Positions 16,291-23,877 of a stretch of 64,000 bases of DNA are shown in pieces. A program made the position numbers and the translations under genes. Numbering within the stretch: position 1 is the stretch's first letter; every line of letters begins with the position of its first letter. The notes beneath the pieces were generated by a model that made no database searches, was not told the DNA's origin, and worked only from the letters and a program-made list of their open reading frames with translations. The DNA is from Janibacter sp. A1S7 (GTDB taxonomy: Bacteria; Actinomycetota; Actinomycetes; Actinomycetales; Dermatophilaceae), in NCBI RefSeq assembly GCF_037198315.1, contig NZ_CP144913.1:1426001-1490000 (forward strand), written 5' to 3'.

Positions 16291-16950
16291 GTGACCGCGC
16301 GTAGCGACCTGATCCTTCCCAGCCGCAACGAGGCAGCTGCCCTCCCGGCGGTGCTGGCGAGCGTGCCGGAGATGTTCGACGTGATCGTCGTCGACAACGG
16401 CTCGAGCGACGACACCGCCGCTGTCGCCGCGCGGCTCGGCGCCGTGGTTGTCGACGAGCCCCGGGCGGGTTACGGGGCCGCGGTCCACGCCGGTGTGCTG
16501 GCAGCGACCCACGACGTCGTTGCGGTGATGGACGCCGACGGGACGATCCGGGCGGCGGAGCTCATCGGATTCGTCGAGCGGGTCGAGTCGGGTGACGTCG
16601 ACATGGCCGTCGGACGGCGGCGGCCGATGGCTCGCGGGGTCTGGCCCTGGCATGCGAGGGCAGGCAACGCTCTGCTCGCCCGGTGGCTGCGGCATCGCAC
16701 AGGAGTGCCGGTCCGCGACCTCGCCCCGGTGCGCGTGTGCCGCCGGGAGCAGCTGTTGTCCTTGGACGTGCGCGACCGCCGGTTCGGGTATCCCGTGGAG
16801 CTGCTGGTCAAGGCACAGCGCGCACGGTGGAGGATCGAGGAGCGCGACATCGGGTACCACCCCCGCGCGGCGGGGACGAGTTCGAAGGTGTCCGGCTCCC
16901 TCACCGGCACGGTGCGCGCGCTACGTGACTTCGCCGCGGTACTGAGATGA
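16291..16950 (+). CDS. Family 2 glycosyltransferase (short GT-A type)
   Basis: The 219-residue protein has the GT2 nucleotide-binding start LILPSRNEAAALPAVL, then VIVVDNGSSDDTAAVA, AGYGAAVHAGV and the metal-binding DADGT. It lacks C-terminal membrane helices. The motif set resembles dolichyl/polyprenyl-phosphate sugar synthases and related small GT2 enzymes that act at the membrane surface. It opens an operon in which all but one neighbouring pair overlaps, and it shares 4 nt with the DUF2064 gene. The acceptor is unknown; the divergent polytopic protein could use a polyprenyl-linked sugar made here. Confidence 0.82.
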   Translation: MTARSDLILPSRNEAAALPAVLASVPEMFDVIVVDNGSSDDTAAVAARLGAVVVDEPRAGYGAAVHAGVLAATHDVVAVMDADGTIRAAELIGFVERVESGDVDMAVGRRRPMARGVWPWHARAGNALLARWLRHRTGVPVRDLAPVRVCRREQLLSLDVRDRRFGYPVELLVKAQRARWRIEERDIGYHPRAAGTSSKVSGSLTGTVRALRDFAAVLR

Positions 16951-17618
16951 CGAGCGCGCTGGTCGTCGCCAAGGCCCCCGTCCCGGGGCTGGTCAAGACC
17001 CGTCTGGCCGCGACGGTCGGCGACCGAGCGGCAGCAGAGCTCGCCGCGGCAGCACTGCTTGACACGATCGAGGCGTGCTCGGGCGCGTTCGGGGCGCGGC
17101 GGTGCTCGTTGGCCCTGGTCGGAGACCTCACCGTGGCCCAGGAGGGGAAACTGCTGCTCTCCCGGCTCGAGGGGTGGACGGTCTTTCGTCAGGAGGGGCG
17201 ACGCTTCGCCGACCGGCTCGAGCACGCACACCGGACCGCGTTTGCGCGCACCGCAGGACCCGTCATCCAGGTCGGGATGGACACGCCGCAGGCCACAGCC
17301 GAGGATCTGCGTGCGCTGGTGACCGGGATGCAGGGCCATGACGCTCTCCTCGCACCGGCCGAGGACGGAGGGTGGTGGGCTCTCGGCGTGGACGATCCCA
17401 GCCTGCTCCGCGGACTGGGTGACGTGCCGATGTCGACCCCGGGCACGGATGGCTCCACGCGGCGCCTCCTGCGGGCCAACGGCGCGCTCGTCGCGGTCGG
17501 CTCCCGGCTCTGCGACGTCGATGACGCAGTGGACGCGGCGCGCGTTGCCGCCGAGGCGCCGTGGACCCGGTTCGCCCGCTGCTGGGCACACACGAGCCGG
17601 GAGGAGGTGACCCCATGA
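16947..17618 (+). CDS. DUF2064 / TIGR04282 nucleotide-transferase-like glycosyltransferase
   Basis: The 223-residue protein belongs to the DUF2064 group of GT-A folds. The opening VVAKAPVPGLVKTRL places a KxxxPGxxKTRL-type loop at the nucleotide site. QVGMDTPQ corresponds to the conserved GxDxP strand, and LAPAEDGGWWALGVD follows. Members are sometimes annotated as arsenosugar glycosyltransferases, but that label rests on other contexts, and no arsenic genes are present here. It overlaps both neighbours by 4 nt (ATGA). The constant pairing of this family with GT2 and methyltransferase genes suggests a shared product; its nature is unknown. Confidence 0.78.
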   Translation: MTSALVVAKAPVPGLVKTRLAATVGDRAAAELAAAALLDTIEACSGAFGARRCSLALVGDLTVAQEGKLLLSRLEGWTVFRQEGRRFADRLEHAHRTAFARTAGPVIQVGMDTPQATAEDLRALVTGMQGHDALLAPAEDGGWWALGVDDPSLLRGLGDVPMSTPGTDGSTRRLLRANGALVAVGSRLCDVDDAVDAARVAAEAPWTRFARCWAHTSREEVTP

Positions 17619-18280
17619 GCCCGTGCAGCGAGACGACGGCCCACCGACCGGTGGCAGAGCTGTTCGCCGCAACCTTGCAGGGCGAGCCGTCCGTGGTCCA
17701 CGGACTGGGCGAGCAAGGATCGGTGGTACCCGTGAGCCGGTGGGCGGAGGACGCCGATGCCAGTGACGAGGCACTGCTGTCGCAGTGCGTCGGCCCGACC
17801 CTGGATGTCGGGTGCGGCCCCGGACGGATGACCCAGGCCCTGGCCCTGCGGGGAGCCTGCGTGCTCGGACTGGATCTGATGCGGGAGGCGGTGGCGCAGA
17901 CGCGGGCGCGCGGTGCCAGCGCCATCCAGCGCGACGTGTTTCTCGGCGTTCCCGGTGAAGGCCGCTGGGGGAGCGTGCTGCTCGCCGACGGGAACATCGG
18001 GATCGGCGGTGACCCCGTACGACTGCTGTGTCGTGTCGCCGACCTGCTCGCCGTCGGCGGCCGGGTCGTCCTCGACCTTGCACCCCCCGGCCACGGGCTC
18101 GATCGTCGCGTGCTTCGGCTCGAGGTGGGCGACCGCCTCTCGGAGCCCTTCGCCTGGGGTGTCCTCGCGCCGGAGGCGCTCCCACATGTCGCGGCCGTCG
18201 CCGGTCTCGAGGTCATGGAGGTCCGGTGCGAGGGGTCGCGGTGGATCGCGCTGCTGCAGCGAGGGGGGCTGCGGCCATGA
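17615..18280 (+). CDS. Class I SAM-dependent methyltransferase
   Basis: The 221-residue protein has motif I TLDVGCGPGRMTQALALRG followed by the acidic end of strand 2 (VLGLDLM), then SAIQRDVF and VLLADGNIGIGG. The C-terminal part is a beta strand pair without a clear substrate domain. AGGAGG is positioned 7 nt upstream of the ATG at 17615, and the start overlaps the DUF2064 stop by 4 nt. It probably methylates a small molecule or glycan made by the two upstream transferases. No specific substrate motif is recognisable. Confidence 0.8.
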   Translation: MSPCSETTAHRPVAELFAATLQGEPSVVHGLGEQGSVVPVSRWAEDADASDEALLSQCVGPTLDVGCGPGRMTQALALRGACVLGLDLMREAVAQTRARGASAIQRDVFLGVPGEGRWGSVLLADGNIGIGGDPVRLLCRVADLLAVGGRVVLDLAPPGHGLDRRVLRLEVGDRLSEPFAWGVLAPEALPHVAAVAGLEVMEVRCEGSRWIALLQRGGLRP

Positions 18281-19470
18281 CCCCACCGCGGGTGGCAGTG
18301 CCGGCTCCGGAGGCGTTCTCCCGGCTGCGTCATCCTGCTGTGGCCAGCCGGGTGGGCGTGTGGTTGGGGGCCTGTTTCGCGGTCGCCTTCCTCACCGGCA
18401 TCGTCAGCCACTACGTCCAGAGCCAGCCGACCTGGCTCACCCTCCCGACCCGCCCGATCTGGTTGTACCGGGTGAGCCAGGGCCTGCACGTGGCCGCGGG
18501 GACCGCGGCCATTCCCCTGCTGCTGGTCAAACTGTGGAGCGTCTACCACAACCTCTTCGCCGCGGTGCCGTGGCGCAGCGCCCGGTCGTTGGTCCTGCAC
18601 CTGCTGGAGCGGGCCTCCATCGCCGTGTTGGTGGCCGCGGCGATCTTCGAGGTGGTCACGGGCGCGATCAACATCACCCACTGGTATCCGTGGGAGTTCA
18701 GCTTCCGGGCGACCCACTACGCCGTGGCCTGGATCGCCATCGGGGCCCTGATCGTCCACATCGCGGTGAAGCTGCCGACGATCAGCCAGGCACTGTCGTC
18801 ACCGATCGACGAGACCGACCCGGAGGCCGACCCGACCGACCCCGGGGCGAGTGCCCCGTCGGCGGACCAGCGGGCGGGCCTGAGCCGTCGTGGCCTGGTG
18901 CGCACGGCGCTGGTCGCGGCAGGTGCGGCTGTGGTGGCCACGGTGGGCAGCACCATCCCGCTGCTGCGGGAGGTGTCCGTGTTCGGTGTTCGCTCAGGCG
19001 AAGGCCCACAAGGGGTTCCGGTGAACACGACCGCCGAGGACGCCGGGGTGGTGACGGCGGCCCGCGACCCCGACTATCGACTGACGGTGGTCCACGGCGC
19101 CCGCAGCGTCTCCCTGCGCCGGGAGGACCTCGTGTCGCTGCCGCAGCACACGGTGGACCTGCCGATTGCCTGCGTGGAGGGCTGGAGCGCGACCGGGACG
19201 TGGAGCGGGGTGCGGATGCGTGACCTGCTGGACCTGGTGCAGGCTCCGCCGTCGGCGCGGATCCACGTCGTCTCCCTGCAGGAATCGGGTGCGTTCAATG
19301 ACACCGAGATGCCCGGCGAGTTCACGCAGGACCCGTTGACGCTGCTCGCCCTCTTCCTGTCCGGTGAACCGTTGGACCTGGACCATGGCTACCCGGCCCG
19401 ACTGATCGCTCCGGCCCGTCCCGGGGTCCTGCAGACCAAGTGGGTCCACCGGATCGAGGTGCTGCGCTGA
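18277..19470 (+). CDS. Cytochrome-b-like membrane domain fused to a sulfite-oxidase-family molybdopterin domain
   Basis: The 397-residue protein has four N-terminal helices (about residues 26-45, 68-88, 108-130, 146-165). They carry histidines suited to heme ligation (SHY, GLHV, VYHN, THW, THYAV, VHIAV). A charged loop then leads to a twin-arginine motif SRRGLV (Arg204-Arg205) directly before the fifth helix. The C-terminal half is an Mo-molybdopterin domain with the ligand cysteine in IACVEGWSATG (Cys299). This is the architecture of Streptomyces Sco3746, whose fifth helix is inserted by Tat after Sec inserts the others. It is an outward-facing oxidoreductase; substrate and electron direction are unknown. 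YedYZ-type repair of oxidised residues is one analogy. Confidence 0.82.
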   Translation: MTPPRVAVPAPEAFSRLRHPAVASRVGVWLGACFAVAFLTGIVSHYVQSQPTWLTLPTRPIWLYRVSQGLHVAAGTAAIPLLLVKLWSVYHNLFAAVPWRSARSLVLHLLERASIAVLVAAAIFEVVTGAINITHWYPWEFSFRATHYAVAWIAIGALIVHIAVKLPTISQALSSPIDETDPEADPTDPGASAPSADQRAGLSRRGLVRTALVAAGAAVVATVGSTIPLLREVSVFGVRSGEGPQGVPVNTTAEDAGVVTAARDPDYRLTVVHGARSVSLRREDLVSLPQHTVDLPIACVEGWSATGTWSGVRMRDLLDLVQAPPSARIHVVSLQESGAFNDTEMPGEFTQDPLTLLALFLSGEPLDLDHGYPARLIAPARPGVLQTKWVHRIEVLR

Positions 19471-19486
19471 TGGTGGTGGTGACGTG

Positions 19487-19948
19487 ATGGTTCTGCGGGG
19501 CGTGCTGGTGGTGACCGGTGTGGTGGTCGCGCTGGTCGGGTTGGTCGACCTGATCGACGAGGGGTGGGGGGACGTGGGCCACACCGTGGTGTGGCTGGTG
19601 GCCGGTGTCGTCACGCACGACGCCCTGCTGTCCGGGGCGGTGATCCTGCTCGGCTGGGGAGTGGTGCGGACCCTCCCTTCGTATGCCCGTGCTCCCACGG
19701 TCGTCGGGCTCGTCGTCCTCGCCACCGTGACGGTGGCGGTTCTGCCCACCGTGACGGTGACCTGGACGGACCCGTCGAACGTCAGCCTGCTGGACCGGAA
19801 CTACGCACGGAACTGGTTCGGCTTCGTGGTGGTGGTGCTGGTCGGAGTTCTCGCCGGGTCAGCGTGGGCGCGTCTGCGCTCACCACATCGACGGGCGGAC
19901 AGCGCCGGATCAGGAGGGGGACGCGGTGGCAGACATCCTCGTCGTTGA
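19487..19948 (+). CDS. Small polytopic membrane protein
   Basis: The 153-residue protein has four hydrophobic segments: VLVVTGVVVALVGLVDLI, a helix around HTVVWLVAGVVTHDALLSGA, APTVVGLVVLATVTVAVLP and WFGFVVVVLVGVLAGSAWA. The motif SLLDRNYARNW precedes the last one, and a basic tail overlaps the response regulator start by 23 nt. GTG 19484 directly precedes the chosen ATG and could also be used. Similar small proteins follow the molybdopterin fusion in other actinobacteria, so it may be a partner subunit or a sensor accessory. No family name is claimed. Confidence 0.7.
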   Translation: MVLRGVLVVTGVVVALVGLVDLIDEGWGDVGHTVVWLVAGVVTHDALLSGAVILLGWGVVRTLPSYARAPTVVGLVVLATVTVAVLPTVTVTWTDPSNVSLLDRNYARNWFGFVVVVLVGVLAGSAWARLRSPHRRADSAGSGGGRGGRHPRR

Positions 19949-20606
19949 CGACGACGCCACGGTGCGTGAGGTGGTGGTGTCCTACCTGCGGGCCGGAGGG
20001 CACCGGGCGCGAGAGGCGGGTGAGGGTGAGGTGGCCCTCAGCATGCTCCGGGACGATCCGGCAGATCTGGTCGTGCTGGACGTCATGCTCCCCGGCATCG
20101 ACGGTCTGGAGGTGTGTCGTCGCCTGCGACAGCGTGACGACGTGCCGATCGTGATGCTCACGGCGCTGGGGTCCGAGTCCGACCGGGTGGTGGGCCTGAC
20201 GCTGGGGGCCGACGACTACGTGACCAAACCCTTCAGCCCGCGGGAGCTCGTGCTGCGGGTTGACTCCGTGCTGCGCCGGGCCGGTGAGCAGCTGGAGCCG
20301 GTCGTGGAGATCCTGCGTGACGGCGATCTGGTCATCGATGCGGCCCAGCACGTGGCGACCCGGGCCGGCGAGCGGCTCGCGCTCACGGTACGCGAGTTCG
20401 ACCTGGTGCGCTTCCTGGTGCGCAATCCCGGGGTGGCGTTCACGCGTGAGCAACTCCTCGCCCAGGTGTGGGGCTGGTCCTTCGGTGACCAGTCGACCGT
20501 GACGGTGCACGTGCGTCGGCTCCGCGAGAAGGTCGAACCGGACCCCCGGCGCCCTGTGCGCCTGGTGACGGTCTGGGGCGTCGGGTACCGGTGGGAGGCA
20601 TCATGA
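19926..20606 (+). CDS. OmpR-family response regulator
   Basis: The 226-residue regulator has a receiver with the acidic triad VVDDD (residues 6-10), phospho-acceptor Asp52 in VVLDVMLPGIDG, Thr79 in VMLTA and Lys101 in VTKPFSP. A winged-helix trans_reg_C domain follows (LALTVREFDLVRFL, then FTREQLLAQVWGWSFGDQST and VTVHVRRLREKVE). A strong AGGAGGGGG lies before the GTG even though it sits inside the upstream gene. It is coupled by 4 nt to the histidine kinase. The most likely target is its own operon, starting at 16291. Confidence 0.92.
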   Translation: MADILVVDDDATVREVVVSYLRAGGHRAREAGEGEVALSMLRDDPADLVVLDVMLPGIDGLEVCRRLRQRDDVPIVMLTALGSESDRVVGLTLGADDYVTKPFSPRELVLRVDSVLRRAGEQLEPVVEILRDGDLVIDAAQHVATRAGERLALTVREFDLVRFLVRNPGVAFTREQLLAQVWGWSFGDQSTVTVHVRRLREKVEPDPRRPVRLVTVWGVGYRWEAS

Positions 20607-21709
20607 GCGACCACGTGCTGATCATCGCGATCTCGCTCGGCTGCTCGGCGGGGGTGTGCGTCCTCGGAGCGGGTCTGGTGTGGGTGCTGCGCCGTCGCTC
20701 GCTGCGATGGGGGATAGCCGTCGTGGCACTGGTCGCCGTGGGCTCCTTCGTGGCCGCCCTGATGGGGACGGCTCAGGCGATGTTCCTCTCCGCCCACGAC
20801 CTGCAGGTGGCGGTCTGGGTGTCCGTGGTCGCAGGGACGGTGTCGGTGGCCTTCGCGTTGGTCGTGGGCCAGCTCGCGGTCCGGTGGTCGCGGATCCTGC
20901 GGGACGCGGCGCGGGACTTCGGCACGCAGAGTTCATTTCCTGCCGGGGACCGGGGGCCGGCGGAGTTCGACGAGCTCGCCGCGGAGCTGCGGCGGACCAG
21001 CGACCGACTCAACGAGGCACAGGCCCGGGAGCGACGTCTGGAGACATCGCGTCGTGAGCTGGTGGCGTGGGTCTCCCACGATCTGCGGACGCCGCTGGCC
21101 GGTCTGCGCGCGATGACCGAGGCGCTGGAGGATGAGATGGTGGCCGATCCGGCCGCGTACTACACCCAGATGCGCTCGGAAGTGCATCGGATGACCCGGA
21201 TGGTCGACGACCTCTTCGAGCTGTCCCGGATCCACTCCGGAACCCTGCAGCTGTCGCTTCAGGAGGTCTCGCTCGGCGATCTGGTGAGCGAGACGGTGGC
21301 CGGGGCCTCGGCAGTGGCCCGGGCGCAAGGGGTCCGCCTGGGTGGCCGTGCCCGGGACGAGGCACTGGTGACCGCGGATCCGGCGGAGCTGTCCCGCGCC
21401 CTGTCGAACCTCGTGATCAACGCTGTCCGGCACACCCCGGTCGACGGGCAGGTGGTGGTTCGGGTGCGCGCGGACGAGGGCACGGCCGAGGTGTCCATCG
21501 ACGACGAGTGCGGAGGGATCCCGGTCGAGGACCTGGCTCGCGTCTTCGATGTCGCATGGCGGGGCAACCACGCCCGGACTCCGACGGCCGACAGCGGCGC
21601 CGGGCTGGGTCTGGCCATCGTGCAGGGGATCGTGGAGGCGCACCGGGGCACCGTGAGCGTGACGAATCTCAGCCACGGGTGCCGGTTCCTGGTGCGGCTG
21701 CCGGTGTGA
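20603..21709 (+). CDS. Sensor histidine kinase of the molybdopterin/glycosyltransferase operon
   Basis: The 368-residue protein has three hydrophobic N-terminal helices (about residues 5-29, 36-60 and 68-92) and almost no extracellular domain. The kinase core has HisKA with AWVSHDLRTPLAGLRAM, N-box NLVINAVRHTP, and the G-boxes DECGGIP and SGAGLGLAIVQGIVEAHRG. In the D-box the usual DNG is DECG, so the asparagine/glycine spacing is slightly altered. It starts inside the regulator stop (ATGA). A kinase with only a membrane domain, next to a membrane redox enzyme, suggests sensing of membrane or redox state rather than a soluble ligand. Confidence 0.88.
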   Translation: MSDHVLIIAISLGCSAGVCVLGAGLVWVLRRRSLRWGIAVVALVAVGSFVAALMGTAQAMFLSAHDLQVAVWVSVVAGTVSVAFALVVGQLAVRWSRILRDAARDFGTQSSFPAGDRGPAEFDELAAELRRTSDRLNEAQARERRLETSRRELVAWVSHDLRTPLAGLRAMTEALEDEMVADPAAYYTQMRSEVHRMTRMVDDLFELSRIHSGTLQLSLQEVSLGDLVSETVAGASAVARAQGVRLGGRARDEALVTADPAELSRALSNLVINAVRHTPVDGQVVVRVRADEGTAEVSIDDECGGIPVEDLARVFDVAWRGNHARTPTADSGAGLGLAIVQGIVEAHRGTVSVTNLSHGCRFLVRLPV

Positions 21710-21756
21710 TGCAGCTGGTTGCCGCGAGGCCGTCGAGCGGGTGACCGCGCCGGACC

Positions 21757-22881
21757 TCAGGTACTGCGCGCAGTCGTGGTGTCGATGAGGTCGCTGAGCA
21801 CCTCACGCGCCGATTCGGCCACCCCGCCGGCCTCTGCCAGGGCAGCGCGGGCCGCCTCCGCCCCGTGGGTGATGTCGGCCTCGACGCCGTCGAGCGCCCC
21901 GGTGTCGACGAGCAACGCACGGAAGGACTCCACCTCCGCCTCGCCGAGGTCGGGGGAGCCGAGCCACGCCTCGACCCGGGCCGCCGTGGCCGTGTCGGCG
22001 CCGGCGAGCGCCCGGGCGATCAGCACGGTGCGCTTGCCCTCGCGCAGGTCGTCCCCGGCCGGCTTGCCGGTGGTGTCCGGGTCGCCGAAGACGCCGAGCA
22101 CGTCGTCGCGCAGCTGGAAGGCCTCACCGAGCGCGAGCCCGTAGCGGGAGAGTGCCTGCTGGTCCGCCCTCGAGGCGCCTCCGGCGGTGGCGCCGATGAG
22201 CAGCGGGTGCTCGACCGAGTACTGGGCGCTCTTGTACCGGATGACGTGTCGGGAGCGCTCGATGCGCTCCGCGTCCTCGAGCTGGTGCCACGGACGCATC
22301 GAGGTGACGATGTCGAGGAACTGCCCGGCCATGAGCTGGCCGCGCATCTTCTCGAAGGTCGGGCGGGCGGCGGCCAGCGCCGGCGCGGGCAGCCCTGAGT
22401 CGGTGAAGAGGTCGTCGCACCAGCCCAGGCAGAGGTTGCCGGCGAGGATCGCGCCGGCGGTGCCGAAGCGGCCCGCGTCGCCGTTCCACCGGCGGTCCTC
22501 GTGGGCGTCCGCGAGCGAGCGGTGCATCGCCGGCCTGCCGCGACGGGTCTCGCTGTCGTCCATGACGTCGTCGTGGATGAGGGCGGCGGCCTGGAAGAAC
22601 TCCATGGCGGCGGCCAGGGAGATCGCCCCCTCGTGGTCCTGCTGGCCCGCGGCGCGCCACCCCCAGTAGGCGAAGCCGGCGCGCAGCCGCTTGCCGCCCT
22701 GCAGCAGGCTCCGCACGGGGTCGATGAGGTCGGCGACGTCGGGACCGATCTCGGCGAGCTCGCTCTCCCACCGGTCCAGCTCGGCATCCAGACGGGTCTG
22801 GACCCGCGTACGCAGGTCTGCCCGGTCCAGGGGGTGCGGCACGTGTTCTCCAGTCGCGAAGGGGAGGGGTGGCGGGGTCAT
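21757..22881 (-). CDS. idsA: Trans-isoprenyl diphosphate synthase (polyprenyl synthetase)
   Basis: The 374-residue enzyme has the first aspartate-rich motif in LIHDDVMDDSETRRGRPA and the second in FQLRDDVLGVFGDP. GKRLRAGFAYW and KSAQYSVEHPLL correspond to the pyrophosphate and allylic-substrate regions. It condenses isopentenyl diphosphate with allylic diphosphates to give C15-C20 or longer prenyl chains for menaquinone or carrier lipids. Chain length cannot be read reliably here. Mycobacterial idsA2 (Rv2173) is found at the same end of this gene neighbourhood. It faces the histidine kinase gene tail-to-tail without an obvious strong hairpin. Confidence 0.92.
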   Translation of the reverse strand: MTPPPLPFATGEHVPHPLDRADLRTRVQTRLDAELDRWESELAEIGPDVADLIDPVRSLLQGGKRLRAGFAYWGWRAAGQQDHEGAISLAAAMEFFQAAALIHDDVMDDSETRRGRPAMHRSLADAHEDRRWNGDAGRFGTAGAILAGNLCLGWCDDLFTDSGLPAPALAAARPTFEKMRGQLMAGQFLDIVTSMRPWHQLEDAERIERSRHVIRYKSAQYSVEHPLLIGATAGGASRADQQALSRYGLALGEAFQLRDDVLGVFGDPDTTGKPAGDDLREGKRTVLIARALAGADTATAARVEAWLGSPDLGEAEVESFRALLVDTGALDGVEADITHGAEAARAALAEAGGVAESAREVLSDLIDTTTARST

Positions 22882-22926
22882 GACGGGCCCCTCAGGGTGT
22901 CGGGAGTCAGCCTACGTGGCTCGTGC

Positions 22927-22957
22927 TTGACGCGTTGTCGGGGCTTCGGTCTACTGT
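22927..22957 (+). promoter_or_regulatory. Candidate promoter of the damage-inducible polymerase operon
   Basis: TTGACG at 22927-22932 and TACTGT at 22952-22957 are separated by 19 nt. The LexA box begins 3 nt after the -10, so bound repressor would cover the start site. Confidence 0.55.
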
Positions 22958-22960
22958 TGT

Positions 22961-22976
22961 TCGAACAGGTGTTCGA
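22961..22976 (+). promoter_or_regulatory. LexA (SOS) box upstream of DUF6504-HEPN-dnaE2
   Basis: TCGAACAGGTGTTCGA is a perfect match to the actinobacterial SOS box TCGAAC-N4-GTTCGA. Its right half is echoed by the direct repeat CAGGTGTTCGACAGG immediately downstream (22975-22990 region). It lies 28 nt before the first start codon of the operon. Confidence 0.88.
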
Positions 22977-23003
22977 CAGGTGTTCGACAGGATGGAGTTG
23001 ATC

Positions 23004-23369
23004 ATGGTCCGGCTCGTGGAAGAGACCATCGAGGTGCGGATGGCCGATCCGCAGCATAGGAGTGCTGAGGGACAGCCCGGTGATGGACGAGGTGGACCGG
23101 AGCAGTTCCTGTGGCGCGGGCGGCTCTACCTGGTCACCGAGGTCGTCGCCCACTGGCAGGAGCGGCGCCCGTGGTGGCGGGCGGCCACCGAGCAGCCGCT
23201 CGCGCAGGTCCCGCTCGCCCGGGACGTGTGGCGGGTGAGCGCCAGTCGTGGGCTCGGCAGCGCACCGGGGGTCTACGACCTGGGGGTCGACGGTGCCGCG
23301 GCGACGTCCCCCGCCGGGTCCGCTGGGTCTGCTGGGCCCACGTGGCTGCTGCTGCGGACGCAGGACTGA
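23004..23369 (+). CDS. DUF6504 family protein
   Basis: The 121-residue protein has the landmark strand set FLWRGRLYLVTEVVAHWQER, then PWWRAA, DVWRVSAS and GVYDLGVDG, characteristic of DUF6504. The ATG at 23004 has GGAG 6 nt upstream; an in-frame ATG 12 nt earlier has none. It is the first gene after the LexA box and ends 1 nt before the HEPN gene. In Streptomyces-type genomes this family accompanies dnaE2 and dinB. Its role in damage tolerance is inferred from this context; no enzymatic residues are obvious. Confidence 0.78.
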   Translation: MVRLVEETIEVRMADPQHRSAEGQPGDGRGGPEQFLWRGRLYLVTEVVAHWQERRPWWRAATEQPLAQVPLARDVWRVSASRGLGSAPGVYDLGVDGAAATSPAGSAGSAGPTWLLLRTQD

Positions 23370-23370
23370 G

Positions 23371-23877
23371 GTGGTGACGGTGGCTGCCACACCGCTCCTG
23401 CACCCGGACCGCGTCGATGGTGCGGTCCACCTGCTCTCCTGCGCCGCCGAGAGCCTGGCGAGCGCGCACTGGGCCCGCACGGCCCACGGTCGCATCGCCG
23501 GGACCCGTCTGGCCGTGCTCCGGGCTGCCGCCGCGGTTCTCGCCGTGCGGGGCCGGCCCCGCACGGCCGACCCGGCCGAGTCGTCGGGCCCCACGCGCCG
23601 CGTGGACGGCCGCCCCGAACCCCGCAGCACCGGCCCACTGGACGTGTGGTGCCTGCTCCCGCGGGTGGCGCCCGAGCTGACCGAGTGGGCGCAGTTCTTC
23701 GGGGCCGTGCTGCCCGGGGAGACACGCAGCGGGGCGTCGATGAGCGTGCGCGAGGTCGACGACCTACTGCGCCAGGGGGAGGAGTTCGTCCAGCTCGTCG
23801 CGGGCCTGCTGGGCCTGCCCCCTGTGCCCGTCACCGGTGAGCTGACCTCGCTGACCGTCCCGGGAGGACGTGGATGA
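23371..23877 (+). CDS. SAV_6107-type HEPN domain protein
   Basis: This 168-residue protein is mainly helical. It has LLSCAAESLASAHWARTAHG near the N-terminus and TRLAVLRAAAAVLAVRG, then a variable linker and VWCLLPRVAPELTEWAQFF. These are typical of the actinobacterial SAV_6107 HEPN family that precedes dnaE2. HEPN folds often make RNases, but the classical Rx4-6H motif is not evident here. The stop overlaps the dnaE2 start by 4 nt. Three GTG codons are possible starts; the first was taken because it directly follows the upstream stop. Confidence 0.72.
   Translation: MVTVAATPLLHPDRVDGAVHLLSCAAESLASAHWARTAHGRIAGTRLAVLRAAAAVLAVRGRPRTADPAESSGPTRRVDGRPEPRSTGPLDVWCLLPRVAPELTEWAQFFGAVLPGETRSGASMSVREVDDLLRQGEEFVQLVAGLLGLPPVPVTGELTSLTVPGGRG

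Noticed and set aside
16947..17618. Arsenosugar biosynthesis glycosyltransferase
   Set aside because: The family label comes from other gene contexts. No radical-SAM ArsS, ArsM or other arsenic gene is nearby.
13780..21709. Recently acquired island
   Set aside because: Base composition and codon use look like the rest of the window, and no integrase, repeats or tRNA boundary is present.
22975..22990. Second LexA box formed by the repeated GTTCGACAGG
   Set aside because: The repeat lacks the TCGAAC left half; only the first copy is a true SOS box.
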